Assembly: GCA_910584725.1 (NCBI GenBank)
Contig: CAJUBE010000016.1
Coordinates: forward strand, 1-64,000
From: an uncultured Lachnospiraceae bacterium
GTDB taxonomy: Bacteria; Bacillota; Clostridia; Lachnospirales; Lachnospiraceae
Direction of reading: 5' to 3'
Length of the DNA: 64,000 nt
This document shows, piece after piece, positions 26,308 through 35,593 of this stretch. Position 1 is the first letter of the stretch. Each line of letters begins with the position of its first letter. The position numbers and the translations under genes were made by a program. Below the pieces are notes generated by a model, which saw only the letters and a program-made list of their open reading frames with translations, made no database searches and was not told the origin of the DNA.

Positions 26308-26817
26308 ATGAATTATAATTTACTCAGTGATATGGGACTTGGAAATATGGATTTAACGTATCTGTTTATAGGTGCGTTTGCGGCGATTCTTATTCTGCTG
26401 GTTATTATGATTGTGCTTTGTGTAAATCTGGGCAGACTATCAAAGAAATATAATAAATTTATGGGCGGGAAAAATGCTAAAAGCCTGGAGAAAGATATCA
26501 TGGGGCTTTATGAGGACAATAAACTGATCAAAGCATCCATGGAAAAGAATCGGAAAGATATTGAAAATCTTTACAGAAAATTGGAAGGTACATTCCAAAA
26601 AATGGGTATTGTAAAATACGATGCCTTTAACCAGATGGGTGGACAGCTTAGTTTTTCTCTTGCGCTGCTTGATGAAAATGACAATGGATTTATCATTAAT
26701 TCCGTTCACAGTGCGGAAGGCTGTTATTCCTATACAAAAGAAATTAAAAACGGATTATGCGATATTTCACTGGGAGACGAGGAGAAAAAGGCTCTTGACA
26801 TGGCTATGGATTTGTAG
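26308..26817 (+). CDS. DUF4446-like membrane-anchored protein
   Basis: 169 residues: one N-terminal membrane helix (about 18-40, FIGAFAAILILLVIMIVLCV), a Lys/Glu-rich helical segment (about 55-95) that may form a coiled coil, and a C-terminal domain with YDAFNQMGGQLSFSLALLDENDNGFI and HSAEGCYSYTKEI typical of DUF4446. Genes of this family often follow parB in clostridia (B. subtilis YyaB is a possible counterpart). Molecular function unknown. Confidence 0.85.
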   Translation: MNYNLLSDMGLGNMDLTYLFIGAFAAILILLVIMIVLCVNLGRLSKKYNKFMGGKNAKSLEKDIMGLYEDNKLIKASMEKNRKDIENLYRKLEGTFQKMGIVKYDAFNQMGGQLSFSLALLDENDNGFIINSVHSAEGCYSYTKEIKNGLCDISLGDEEKKALDMAMDL

Positions 26818-26845
26818 TCTGGTATGACCAAGGCGGGAGGCAAAA

Positions 26846-27892
26846 ATGAGACTATGTAAAGTAGAGGATCTGATTGGAACAGAAATTCTAGCCAAAGATG
26901 CTATGACATTGGAATATAAAATTTTGCTTTCTGCAGGCACACATCTGAAACCGGAATACATTGAGAAGCTCAAAGAGTTAAATGTCCGGGAAGTATATAT
27001 AAAAGAAGAAGAACCGGACACAAAGGAAGTAGTTATTCTCAAGGAAGAAGTGGAGAAAGGTTTTAAGTCGAAGGTAAAGAATATTCTGGAAAAGCATACT
27101 TACAGTCATAATGAAAACCTCATGGAGCTGTGCCAGACGGCGGATACGATTATTACAAATATTTTGGAAGAAGAAGAGGTTGTAGAAAAAATTTATGATA
27201 TTAAAGAGAGAAGCTCTGATATTTATGAGCATTCGATCAATTTGTGCAGCCTCGCCACCATCGTTGCGCTTAAGATGGAACTGCCGCAGGAAACGGTACA
27301 TGATATAGGTGTCAGTTGTTTATTGCATGATCTGGGACTGCGGTATCTGCAGGTTCCCTATGAAAACCAGAATTTGGACGAATTGGCTGAAATAGAGTAT
27401 GTGGAATATAAGAAACATCCGGTTTACGGGTATTCAGCGCTTCGTGACGAAAATTGGATATCCGAAGACTGCAAAAATATGATATTATATCATCATGAGC
27501 GTTTGGACGGTTCCGGCTATCCTCTAAAAACGACGGACATTTCCAAAGAATGCCGCATCATTCAGATTTGCGATGCCTTTGATGAGATGATCTGCGGAAT
27601 TGGGTGCCGGAGGAAAAAAGTCTACGAAGCCGTAAGGTATTTAAGAAATAATAAAGATATAAAATTTGACGGGAAAATTGTCGATATTTTTTTAGAGTTT
27701 ACTGCTGTGTATCCTGCCGGTACTGTTATTAAGACAAGTGAGGGGGAGACAGGAATTGTTCTTTATCAGAACAAACAGTATTCTGATCGCCCGGTTATCC
27801 GGATCACAAAGGACAGAAATGGAATGGCTGTGGATGTGGTGAAGGATCTGGCTGAATACAATGATTTATACATCGAAGATGTGATTGTGTAA
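26846..27892 (+). CDS. HD-GYP domain phosphodiesterase
   Basis: 348 residues. The HD-GYP core spans about 145-290: CLLHDLGL (metal ligands), KKHPVYGYSAL, ILYHHERLDGSGYP and ICDAFDEMI. Enzymes of this family hydrolyse cyclic di-GMP or related dinucleotides. The N terminus (MRLCKVEDLIGTEILAKDAM) is a small region common in clostridial HD-GYP proteins, and about 60 residues follow the catalytic core. It lacks a receiver or membrane domain. It is 28 bases after the DUF4446 gene and just ahead of serS, so it is probably in the parAB unit. Confidence 0.88.
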   Translation: MRLCKVEDLIGTEILAKDAMTLEYKILLSAGTHLKPEYIEKLKELNVREVYIKEEEPDTKEVVILKEEVEKGFKSKVKNILEKHTYSHNENLMELCQTADTIITNILEEEEVVEKIYDIKERSSDIYEHSINLCSLATIVALKMELPQETVHDIGVSCLLHDLGLRYLQVPYENQNLDELAEIEYVEYKKHPVYGYSALRDENWISEDCKNMILYHHERLDGSGYPLKTTDISKECRIIQICDAFDEMICGIGCRRKKVYEAVRYLRNNKDIKFDGKIVDIFLEFTAVYPAGTVIKTSEGETGIVLYQNKQYSDRPVIRITKDRNGMAVDVVKDLAEYNDLYIEDVIV

Positions 27893-27929
27893 AAAATATA
27901 TATATTTATAGAGGAGAAGGGGACATATC

Positions 27930-29207
27930 ATGATTGACATTAAATTTTTGAGAGAGAATCCTGAGATTGTAAAAGAGAATATCAGAAAGAAATTTCAGGA
28001 GCAAAAGCTTCCTTTAGTGGATGAAGTGATTGCGTTGGATGCCGAAGTCAGGGCTGCACAGCAGGAGGCCGACGATATCCGCGCTAAGAGAAATAAAATA
28101 TCCAAAGAGATCGGCACGTTGATGGCGCAGGGTAAGAAGGAGGAAGCCGAGGCGAAAAAAGCTGAGGTGGCGGCAGGTGCGGCTAGACTTTCCGAGCTGG
28201 AGGCAAAAGAAACAGATCTGCGTGAAAAAATCAAAAAAGATATGATGACCATTCCGAATATCATTGATCCTTCCGTTCCCATCGGCAAGGATGATACGGA
28301 AAATGTGGAAATACAGAAGTACGGCGATCCGGTGGTGCCAGATTTTGAGATTCCTTATCATACGGAAATTATGGAGCGTTTCCATGGGATTGACATGGAT
28401 GCAGCGGGGCGCGTGGCCGGAAATGGATTTTATTATCTGATGGGTGATATCGCCAGACTTCATTCCGCGGTAATTGCCTATGCGAGAGATTTCATGATTA
28501 ACAGAGGTTTTACCTACTGTGTGCCGCCTTTTATGATCAGAAGCGCGGTGGTGGACGGCGTTATGAGCTTTGCGGAAATGGATGCCATGATGTACAAGAT
28601 TGAGGGAGAGGATTTATACCTGATCGGTACGTCGGAACACTCCATGATCGGTAAGTTTATCGATACCATTATTCCCGAGGAGGAGCTTCCACACACGCTT
28701 ACCAGTTATTCTCCCTGCTTCCGCAAAGAGAAGGGAGCACATGGCATTGAGGAGAGAGGCGTTTATCGAATTCATCAGTTTGAAAAGCAGGAGATGATTG
28801 TGGTTTGCAAGCCCGAGGAGTCTCCGATGTGGTTTGATAAATTATGGCAGAATACCGTGGACTTGTTCCGATCCATGGACATTCCGGTGAGGACGATTGA
28901 GTGCTGCTCCGGCGATCTGGCTGATCTGAAGGTTAAGTCTTATGATGTGGAAGCATGGTCGCCCAGACAGAAAAAGTATTTTGAGGTGGGAAGTTGTTCC
29001 AATCTGGGAGACGCGCAGGCGAGAAGACTGCGGATTCGTGTGAACGGTGCAGAGGGCAAGTATTTTGCACATACATTGAATAATACAGTGGTAGCGCCGC
29101 CAAGAATGTTGATTGCTTTTCTGGAAAATAATTTGCAGGCGGATGGCTCTGTTCGTATTCCTGAAGTGCTTCGGCCTTATATGGGCGGCATGACGGAGAT
29201 TCGATAA
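27930..29207 (+). CDS. serS: Seryl-tRNA synthetase
   Basis: 425-residue class II synthetase. The N-terminal antiparallel coiled coil (about 30-100) that grips tRNA-Ser is followed by the catalytic domain with motif 2 (FRKEKGAHGIEERGVYRIHQFEK) and motif 3 (NGAEGKYFAHTLNNTVVAPPRMLIAFLEN). GAGGAGAAGGGG precedes the start. The leader is only 37 bases long, so no T-box is present. Clostridial genomes often place serS near parB. Confidence 0.97.
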   Translation: MIDIKFLRENPEIVKENIRKKFQEQKLPLVDEVIALDAEVRAAQQEADDIRAKRNKISKEIGTLMAQGKKEEAEAKKAEVAAGAARLSELEAKETDLREKIKKDMMTIPNIIDPSVPIGKDDTENVEIQKYGDPVVPDFEIPYHTEIMERFHGIDMDAAGRVAGNGFYYLMGDIARLHSAVIAYARDFMINRGFTYCVPPFMIRSAVVDGVMSFAEMDAMMYKIEGEDLYLIGTSEHSMIGKFIDTIIPEEELPHTLTSYSPCFRKEKGAHGIEERGVYRIHQFEKQEMIVVCKPEESPMWFDKLWQNTVDLFRSMDIPVRTIECCSGDLADLKVKSYDVEAWSPRQKKYFEVGSCSNLGDAQARRLRIRVNGAEGKYFAHTLNNTVVAPPRMLIAFLENNLQADGSVRIPEVLRPYMGGMTEIR

Positions 29208-29300
29208 ACGAAAGATGTTGCATGGAATGACGGAATTTTAGCGGATTTCGGGCAGTATATTTGATTAAAAGATGAATCATGATAAGGGGAGGTGAAATCT

Positions 29301-30182
29301 TTGCATAAATTTATGCGGGCAATCGGCTTTAGCAAGCTGACAGACAGACGGGAAGAGCAGCGTCTGATTACGGATATTATTATGAATGCGACGCATCGTT
29401 CCTATACTTCCAACGGTGAAGATACCATACTCGCGGAATTTTGCGAGGATTTTGCACAGGATATTGGAATTGCCGTCTGCGGTGAGTTTGATGCCGATGA
29501 AAAGTTTACTTACGATTATTTCTATCCTTACCTTCGCGGTACAGGTATCAGTTCCTGTGAAGATGTATCTGTGGAACGTCATGCGGACAGGGAGTCTTAT
29601 GCGGGAGTGTGTGATGATATTAAAGTGGGTGTGAGTCTGATCTTCTATCTGCAAAATATTGTTCCTTATGTGAAGGCGCAGACTACGGATATGCTGCCGG
29701 TGACAGGCACAACTTTGACATTGTCAGGATTGTCAATTAGTGGTAATATATTATTACCGATCGGAAAAGATGAGAGCGATAGACAGAGAATACAGAGGGA
29801 ATCCATGAGCAGAAATCAGTTGATTGCGGCGGCTCGCAGAGGGGATGAGGACGCGATCGAAAGTCTCACGCTGGAAGACATGGATATCTATTCCACAATT
29901 TCTAAGAAAATTCTTACGGAAGATGTATTCAGTCTGGTAGACACCTATTTTATGCCTTATGGTGTGGAGTGTGATCAATATTCGGTGATGGGAGAGATCA
30001 CGGATATTTCCCTGCGGGTGAACAGAATTACCCGCGAAGAGATTTATGTGCTGCGTCTTTGCTGTAACGATCTGGAGTTTGACGTTTGTATCAATAAACA
30101 AGATTTATATGGAGAACCGCAGATTGGCCGCCGGTTTAAGGGGGTTATCTGGATGCAGGGATATATCAATTATCCGATGTAA
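29301..30182 (+). CDS. DUF3881-like protein of unknown function
   Basis: 293 residues, soluble, starting (TTG 29301, eight bases after GGGGAGG) with HKFMRAIGFSKL, which resembles the start of DUF3881 proteins known from Lachnospiraceae and relatives. No catalytic motif or membrane segment is visible. It contains acidic stretches and a C-terminal beta-rich domain (MGEITDISLRVNRITREEIYVLRL). It lies after serS and before tRNA-Arg. Confidence 0.75.
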   Translation: MHKFMRAIGFSKLTDRREEQRLITDIIMNATHRSYTSNGEDTILAEFCEDFAQDIGIAVCGEFDADEKFTYDYFYPYLRGTGISSCEDVSVERHADRESYAGVCDDIKVGVSLIFYLQNIVPYVKAQTTDMLPVTGTTLTLSGLSISGNILLPIGKDESDRQRIQRESMSRNQLIAAARRGDEDAIESLTLEDMDIYSTISKKILTEDVFSLVDTYFMPYGVECDQYSVMGEITDISLRVNRITREEIYVLRLCCNDLEFDVCINKQDLYGEPQIGRRFKGVIWMQGYINYPM

Positions 30183-30209
30183 GGTTTTCCTTATAAATAG
30201 ATAGCAGTT

Positions 30210-30280
30210 GTTCCCTTAGTTAAATGGATATAACAGGAGCCTCCTAAGCCCCAGTTGTGGGTTCGATTCCCGCAGGGAAC
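30210..30280 (+). tRNA. tRNA-Arg (anticodon CCT)
   Basis: A full cloverleaf: acceptor GTTCCCT/AGGGAAC, D stem GTTA/TAAC, anticodon loop CTCCTAA, and T arm GTGGG-TTCGATT-CCCGC. The anticodon stem has one A-C mismatch. CCA is not encoded. It reads AGG codons. Confidence 0.92.
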
Positions 30281-30287
30281 GTTGAAA

Positions 30288-30336
30288 AAAGCTGTAAATT
30301 CAAGGATTCTTGAGTTTACAGCCTTTTTCTTTTTAA
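30288..30336 (+). terminator. Terminator after tRNA-Arg
   Basis: A 13-bp stem (CTGTAAATTCAAG with CTTGAGTTTACAG, one T-G pair) and a short loop, followed by CCTTTTTCTTTTT. Confidence 0.85.
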
Positions 30337-30376
30337 CTGTTTCCATCTATCGCTTTTATTCAGAATTAGCAGTATC

Positions 30377-31216
30377 CTATTTTATTTTCGGATACATTCC
30401 AAAAAGCCAGATCAGATACGGGAAAGTAAAGAGCGCCACCACCGCTGCCCATCCGACGTTCTGCCTGTCAACTGCCATGAAGAGAAAGACAGCCAGCAGC
30501 AGAATATAGGGTCCGTTTATCAGCCGGTACACGATTTTTCTCTTTCTGGAAATAGTCGCGTCGCCACATTCTTCGGGATGGGTCATAGTACAGTGTACTG
30601 TCGCACCGAAACGTCCAAAGATACGCTCGGCTCTGTATTCCACGCCATCCAGCTTAAAAATCGGATACATGCCCTCTTTGATGATTTCCAGATTCTGATT
30701 GTTTTCATTGGCATATAAAAACAGCGCTTCCAGAAATTCGCCGGGATTCATTACCATCGTATCCGGCTGGAAGGAAAAACTCCGCTTACGCTGCGCTGCG
30801 GTATACCTTTTATAATCTTTTATAATTGACATAAACATACCCCCATTTCGTTCGATTTGATCCATTTTTTCCAGTGTGCCGTCCACATCTAAAGTTCCGG
30901 TATCTGTTCGGAGCAGATCGCTGCAAATATCAATACACGATTTTAACTGCTGCTGTCGTGCCTGCAGTTCTTTCATGTGCTGTTCCAGTAGCGAGTGAAA
31001 CGGTATTTCCTCTGACAGAACGCTGTGGATATCTTCCAGTGAGAAATCCAGTTTTCGCAGAAGTTTGATTGTTTTAAGCGCAGTCACATCTTTTTCTGAG
31101 TATTCCCGGTAGTTGTTTTCGGGATTTCTCTTTGGATGGAGCAGCTCCTTCTTCTCGTAAAAACGGATGTTCTGTTTAGTGATTCCTGTTAGGCGTTCCA
31201 GCTCATTGATATTCAA
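30377..31216 (-). CDS. MerR-family regulator with C-terminal membrane helices
   Basis: 279 residues. Residues 1-70 are a MerR winged helix-turn-helix (MNINELERLTGITKQNIRFYEKKELL, then NNYREYSEKDVTALKTIKLLRKL), followed by a coiled-coil dimer helix (about 75-115). The middle part holds no recognised ligand domain. The C-terminal 45 residues form two membrane helices (YILLLAVFLFMAVD and AAVVALFTFPYLIWLFGMY). A membrane-tethered MerR protein is unusual. AGGAGGT lies upstream of the start, and its own promoter has MerR architecture. Confidence 0.85.
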   Translation of the reverse strand: MNINELERLTGITKQNIRFYEKKELLHPKRNPENNYREYSEKDVTALKTIKLLRKLDFSLEDIHSVLSEEIPFHSLLEQHMKELQARQQQLKSCIDICSDLLRTDTGTLDVDGTLEKMDQIERNGGMFMSIIKDYKRYTAAQRKRSFSFQPDTMVMNPGEFLEALFLYANENNQNLEIIKEGMYPIFKLDGVEYRAERIFGRFGATVHCTMTHPEECGDATISRKRKIVYRLINGPYILLLAVFLFMAVDRQNVGWAAVVALFTFPYLIWLFGMYPKIK

Positions 31217-31249
31217 GAAATGTACCTCCTTTCCCTGTTCGTTGAGTTA

Positions 31250-31280
31250 AGTATAGGGGGTATACTTAGTATAAGGTCAA
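31250..31280 (-). promoter_or_regulatory. MerR-type autoregulated promoter
   Basis: On the minus strand TTGACC (31275-31280) and TATACT (31250-31255) are separated by 19 bases, the long spacer typical of MerR targets. The spacer holds a perfect 13-base dyad, TATACTTAGTATA in plus-strand reading (31261-31273), the likely operator. Confidence 0.75.
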
Positions 31281-31292
31281 GAGGATAATGAT

Positions 31293-32804
31293 TTAAAAAT
31301 CAAAATCGTCAAAATCCGTGCGTATACGCGACCGTCTCCGCTGTTTGCGCTTGATCCGGTTGTTTCTGCGCTTCGCCGTTCTCCCGTTGGTGATTAGCGC
31401 ATGTACCATAAATATGGTGATAACGACGGCGGCAGCAACCAGAATGATAATCAATACTTTCTTGATGTTGATGAAAATGGTATCCTGCGGTTCCGCGTCC
31501 GTTTCCGGCTCAGCTTCCGTCTTTTCCACGCTGACATCCGTGGAAGTCATTTTCGTGTCAAATTCGTAGGAAGAAGCGTTATCGGTAACAAGGTTCAAAT
31601 ATGCGTTCCCCACATACATACCGTTGTAAGAGTATTCAATGCCAGCCACACGGTTTTCATCCGACTGGCTGTAGTCAATCTCAGAATCCAGATCCTGAAA
31701 GGAAACGGTGTTCGGAATAATAACATAGCTCTCGGTATCTATGGAAAGAATAGGCTTTGAACTGCCGAAAACATCATTTCCGATCTGCAGAAAGCCTGTG
31801 GATTCAATATTATATTTCTCCTCATTTTCCGAAATATTCAGCACTTGAAAATTGTGAAAACCATAGTCAAACAACTCCACCGTGTCCGTAAACTGATCCG
31901 GGGATTCCTCTTTAAAGACAACGCACACCAGACGCATACCATTCTGCTCCGCGCAGGTCACAAGGGTTTGTCTGGAATCGCTGGTGAAACCGGTTTTGCC
32001 GCCTAAAATGCCTTCATAGGGAATTTCACCGTTAATTAACTGATGTTTATTGTTTTTATAAAAATCGTCCGGCTGTGTGGCGGTAGCTTCAAAGTGATAA
32101 CGCGCAGTATTGCTTATTTTACACAGCATTTCATTGCGGAAAAACAGACTGGAAATCAGTGCGAGATCGTAAGCGCTTGTATAATGCTGGGGATCATGCA
32201 GACCGTTTGGATTGACAAAGTGGGTGTCGGTGCAGCCGATTTCCTGCGCCTGCTCGTTCATCAGAGCCACAAAGTCTTCGATCGAGCCGGAGATATATTC
32301 CCCCGCCGCATTTGCCGCTTCGTTGGCAGAGGCGACCATGATTCCGTAAAGGCATTCTTCCAGTGTAATGGATTCCCCTTCGTCCATACCCATATTGGAG
32401 CCGTCTGCGGGTACACTGAAAACTGCCTCATGGCTGAATTCCACCATGTCATCCAGATTTCCTTTTTCCGCGGCGAGAAGGGCAGTCATGATTTTCGTCG
32501 TGCTGGCGGGATAAAGTCGTTCATGAATATTTTTAGAATAAAGAATAACGCCCGTATTGGCGTCCATCAAAATGGCAGCCTGCGCGCCTATCTGGGGACC
32601 CGCAGGCCAGTTGTCGATTTCATTTGACTGTATGGGAAGGGCTTTGCGCGCTTCTGCCTCTTCCTGCAATTCTTCCAGACTTGCCGCTTCTGCGGTCAGA
32701 ATCAGTCCATCGGAAAGAAAACTGCCAAAAGCCAGAAGAAAAGAAAGAAGCAGACCTGCGAGCCGTCCGCGTTGCAAAAATCTTTTTTTGTTCAATAAAA
32801 ACAT
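31293..32804 (-). CDS. D-alanyl-D-alanine carboxypeptidase (DacF/PBP5 type)
   Basis: 503-residue penicillin-binding protein. A signal peptide (hydrophobic core about 15-35, cleavage near TAEA) leads to a Peptidase S11 domain with STTK (Ser nucleophile, SxxK), SANEA (SxN) and GKTGFTS (KTG). A beta-rich domain follows, then a C-terminal membrane helix (LIIILVAAAVVITIFMVHALI) and a basic Arg/Lys-rich tail. It removes the terminal D-Ala from peptidoglycan side chains on the outer face of the membrane. GAAAGG precedes the start. It is divergent from trmB. Confidence 0.95.
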   Translation of the reverse strand: MFLLNKKRFLQRGRLAGLLLSFLLAFGSFLSDGLILTAEAASLEELQEEAEARKALPIQSNEIDNWPAGPQIGAQAAILMDANTGVILYSKNIHERLYPASTTKIMTALLAAEKGNLDDMVEFSHEAVFSVPADGSNMGMDEGESITLEECLYGIMVASANEAANAAGEYISGSIEDFVALMNEQAQEIGCTDTHFVNPNGLHDPQHYTSAYDLALISSLFFRNEMLCKISNTARYHFEATATQPDDFYKNNKHQLINGEIPYEGILGGKTGFTSDSRQTLVTCAEQNGMRLVCVVFKEESPDQFTDTVELFDYGFHNFQVLNISENEEKYNIESTGFLQIGNDVFGSSKPILSIDTESYVIIPNTVSFQDLDSEIDYSQSDENRVAGIEYSYNGMYVGNAYLNLVTDNASSYEFDTKMTSTDVSVEKTEAEPETDAEPQDTIFINIKKVLIIILVAAAVVITIFMVHALITNGRTAKRRNNRIKRKQRRRSRIRTDFDDFDF

Positions 32805-33005
32805 AGGGTAAAACCTTTCTATAATAACAAATATATGATATTTTCAATATAATAATGAATCTGTTCTTACATATCATACACTATTTGAAAGAAAAACTGT
32901 AGTGTATTCACAAAAAATACAAAATGAGTTAAAATATATCCAGCGCGGATTTGCAAGTATATAAAAACGCAGAAGAAAACATATGACGGAAAACAGGATA
33001 AGAAA

Positions 33006-33644
33006 ATGAGATTACGAAATGTGACAGGATCGAGGGAAGTGATAGCGGCATGTGATTATGTGATACATAATCCGCAGGAATGCCGGGGAAAATGGCATGA
33101 GGTTTTTGGAAATGATTCTCCCATCCGTATAGAGATCGGTATGGGAAAAGGACGTTTTATCATGGATCTGGCAAGACAGAACCCGGACGTCAATTATGTG
33201 GGGATTGAAAAGTATTCCAGCGTGTTGATCCGTGGGATACAGAAACTGGAGGCTGATCCGCTGCCGAATCTCTATTTTATCCGTATGGAGGCGGAGGAGA
33301 TTACGTCCGTTTTCGGAACAGGAGAGGTAGACCGCATCTATCTGAATTTTTCCGATCCGTGGCCGAAGGACAGACACGCGAAGCGCAGACTTCCCTCCCG
33401 TGAATTTTTACACCGTTATGATGAGATACTAATACCAGACGGCGTGATTGAGTTTAAGACGGACAACCATGATTTGTTTCAGTTTGCGCTGGAAGAACTG
33501 GAACCGGCGGGATGGAAAATCTTACAGATGACGGAGGATCTTCACCATAACGCGCAGATGATGGAAGGGAATGTTATGACCGAGTATGAGGAGCGGTTTT
33601 CTTCAAAGGGGAATCCCATTTATAAATATGTGATTGCGAGATAG
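33006..33644 (+). CDS. trmB: tRNA (guanine-46-N7)-methyltransferase
   Basis: 212 residues, SAM-dependent. SAM loop IEIGMGKGRFI near residue 40; GIEKYSSVL follows, and LNFSDPWPKDRHAKRRL is the diagnostic TrmB motif. It methylates G46 in tRNA variable loops. AGGATAAG is the ribosome site. trxA follows after about 100 bases. Confidence 0.96.
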   Translation: MRLRNVTGSREVIAACDYVIHNPQECRGKWHEVFGNDSPIRIEIGMGKGRFIMDLARQNPDVNYVGIEKYSSVLIRGIQKLEADPLPNLYFIRMEAEEITSVFGTGEVDRIYLNFSDPWPKDRHAKRRLPSREFLHRYDEILIPDGVIEFKTDNHDLFQFALEELEPAGWKILQMTEDLHHNAQMMEGNVMTEYEERFSSKGNPIYKYVIAR

Positions 33645-33747
33645 AAATGTGGCAGGCATATATAGAAAGAAATACTACGATGTGTGCATTAAAAGTGGTT
33701 ACTTATAAAAATCAGAATAGAAAAGGAAACGACAAGGAGGAAAACAC

Positions 33748-34065
33748 ATGGAGTACAAATTCACAAGCGAAAATTTTGAGAGTGAGGTATTGGAGTCGGA
33801 AGTTCCCGTATTGGTGGATTTCTATGCGGACTGGTGCGGTCCCTGCAAAATGATGGCGCCGGTTATTGCGCAGCTGGCGGAAAAGTATGACGGAAAAGTA
33901 AAAGTCGGAAAGTGCAATATAGACGACGAGGACGGGCTTGCCAGAATGTATCGTGTTATGAATATTCCCAATATGAAGATTTTCGTGAAAGGAGAGGCTG
34001 TGGGTAATATTGTAGGCGCCGTAGGGCAGGACGAGCTGGAAGCGGAACTGGCAAAAGTGCTGTAA
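33748..34065 (+). CDS. trxA: Thioredoxin
   Basis: 105 residues with the redox active site WCGPCK near 30-35 and the cis-Pro in MNIPNMKIF. A thiol-disulfide reductant of the cytosol. AAGGAGG lies upstream. A strong terminator follows directly. Confidence 0.95.
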   Translation: MEYKFTSENFESEVLESEVPVLVDFYADWCGPCKMMAPVIAQLAEKYDGKVKVGKCNIDDEDGLARMYRVMNIPNMKIFVKGEAVGNIVGAVGQDELEAELAKVL

Positions 34066-34072
34066 AAGAAAT

Positions 34073-34114
34073 GTGCTGCAAAACCTTTCCTGTGTTTTGC
34101 AGCACGTATTTTTT
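34073..34114 (+). terminator. Terminator after trxA
   Basis: A perfect 12-bp stem (34073-34084 with 34094-34105), followed by GTATTTTTTG. Confidence 0.9.
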
Positions 34115-34140
34115 GAAGCGGACTGTCAGATTTTTGTCTG

Positions 34141-34332
34141 TCATATGATAAAAAGCGCAATGACAGTAATCAGAAAAGCAGCCAACAGGAACATTGCAAC
34201 GTAGGCAATCCTGCGTTTTACAGGTGATATGGGCGTATTGCTTCTCTTATTTTCATAATCCGTAAACTGTGCGCTGAAAGCAGCATTACGCATCGGGTCA
34301 CGGTTAGGATTGAATGTGCCAAAAGCTCCCAT
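34141..34332 (-). CDS. Small single-pass membrane protein
   Basis: 63 residues: a polar N-terminal half (NPNRDPMRNAAFSAQF) and one C-terminal membrane helix (YVAMFLLAAFLITVIALFII). It begins two bases after the antiporter stop, with AGAGGAC as ribosome site, so both are cotranslated. It may be a subunit or regulator of the antiporter; that is inference from position only. Confidence 0.65.
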   Translation of the reverse strand: MGAFGTFNPNRDPMRNAAFSAQFTDYENKRSNTPISPVKRRIAYVAMFLLAAFLITVIALFII

Positions 34333-34333
34333 A

Positions 34334-35506
34334 TTATTTGTCCTCTTTATTATATAGGAATTTCAATATAATCGGTGTTGCGATGGAGGAGAACAGAATC
34401 AGCAGGATCACCGCCATAAAATAGTCCGCTGTCAAAAGGTTTGCCGCCAATCCCTTCTGTGCCACGATCAGCGCCACTTCTCCGCGGGTCATCATGCCGA
34501 CGCCGATTTTTACGGAGTCGGAGAAGGTGTAGCGGCAGAGCTTGGCGGCAAGCCCGCAGCCGATGATTTTGGCAAGCAAGGCAACGATCACGAAACAGAT
34601 ACAGAAAATAAACAGCGTGGAGTCCATCGCGTCAAAGTTTGTTTTCAGACCGATACTTGCGAAAAACAGGGGACCGAAAAGCATGTAGGAACTCACATCT
34701 ACCTTTCGCTCTATGTATGTATTGTCGCTCAAGTTGCATAGTACGATGCCGGCTATGTATGCTCCCGTGATATCCGCAATGCCGAAATATTTTTCCGCCA
34801 CATAGGAAAGACCGAAACAGAAAGCCATGGCGACAATGGGAATACGCCTCGTGTGCGGATAACGCTTATCCAGAGCCAGAAACAGTTTAAATGTGACGAA
34901 ACCGCCCACCACCGCAATAATAAAGAAAACGATGGTCTTTATAATGACCATGCCGGGATGAGAATCCGGAGATCTGAACCCAATCACAAAAGTAAGTACG
35001 ATAATGCCGATGACGTCATCTATGATGGCGGCGCTGACAATCGTTGTGCCTACTTTACTTTTGATTTTACCTAATTCCTGTAAAGCGGCTACGGTAATGC
35101 TCACACTGGTGGCGGTCATAATCGTGCCGATAAAAACTGCCTTGAAAAATTCTTCACTGCCCCAAGGCGCGACCCCATAAAAGCCCATGTATAAGAGCGC
35201 ACCCAGCACCAGCGGTACAAACACGCCCGCACAGGCAATCAGAAAAGCGATCGGTCCTGTTTTTACCAGCTCTTTTAAATCCGTTTCCAATCCCACCTCA
35301 AACATCAGAAGGACAACGCCGATTTCCGCCATCTGTGTGATAAAGTCAGAAGGGGTAACCCAGCCCAGTACGCAGGGACCGACTAACAGTCCTGCTACGA
35401 TCTGCCCGACAACTTGAGGCGCCTTACATTTCCTTGCCAACACAGCAAAAAATTTTGCGGCGAAAATAATGATCGCCAAGTCTCTTAACACTTCATAAGC
35501 TTCCAT
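34334..35506 (-). CDS. Cation:proton antiporter (CPA2/KefB-like)
   Basis: 390-residue polytopic membrane protein with about 12 hydrophobic segments (for example LLVGPCVLGWVTPSDFI and IGVVLLMFEVGLETDLKEL). TIVSAAIIDDVIGIIVL carries the two Asp expected for ion exchange, and MMTRGEVALIV is a CPA2 signature. No cytoplasmic nucleotide-binding (RCK) domain follows. Likely exchanges Na+ or K+ for H+ at the cell membrane. ATG 35506 is six bases from GGGGAGG; the earlier GTG would overlap it. Confidence 0.9.
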   Translation of the reverse strand: MEAYEVLRDLAIIIFAAKFFAVLARKCKAPQVVGQIVAGLLVGPCVLGWVTPSDFITQMAEIGVVLLMFEVGLETDLKELVKTGPIAFLIACAGVFVPLVLGALLYMGFYGVAPWGSEEFFKAVFIGTIMTATSVSITVAALQELGKIKSKVGTTIVSAAIIDDVIGIIVLTFVIGFRSPDSHPGMVIIKTIVFFIIAVVGGFVTFKLFLALDKRYPHTRRIPIVAMAFCFGLSYVAEKYFGIADITGAYIAGIVLCNLSDNTYIERKVDVSSYMLFGPLFFASIGLKTNFDAMDSTLFIFCICFVIVALLAKIIGCGLAAKLCRYTFSDSVKIGVGMMTRGEVALIVAQKGLAANLLTADYFMAVILLILFSSIATPIILKFLYNKEDK

Positions 35507-35593
35507 AACAAACCTCCCCACAAAAATTTGCTACATAAGAATACACCTTTTATGAGGAAAAAACAAGAGATATGGAGAGCGCATGCAAACATT

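Noticed and set aside
27893..27929. T-box leader before serS
   Set aside because: The gap is only 37 bases, with no room for a T-box or terminator.
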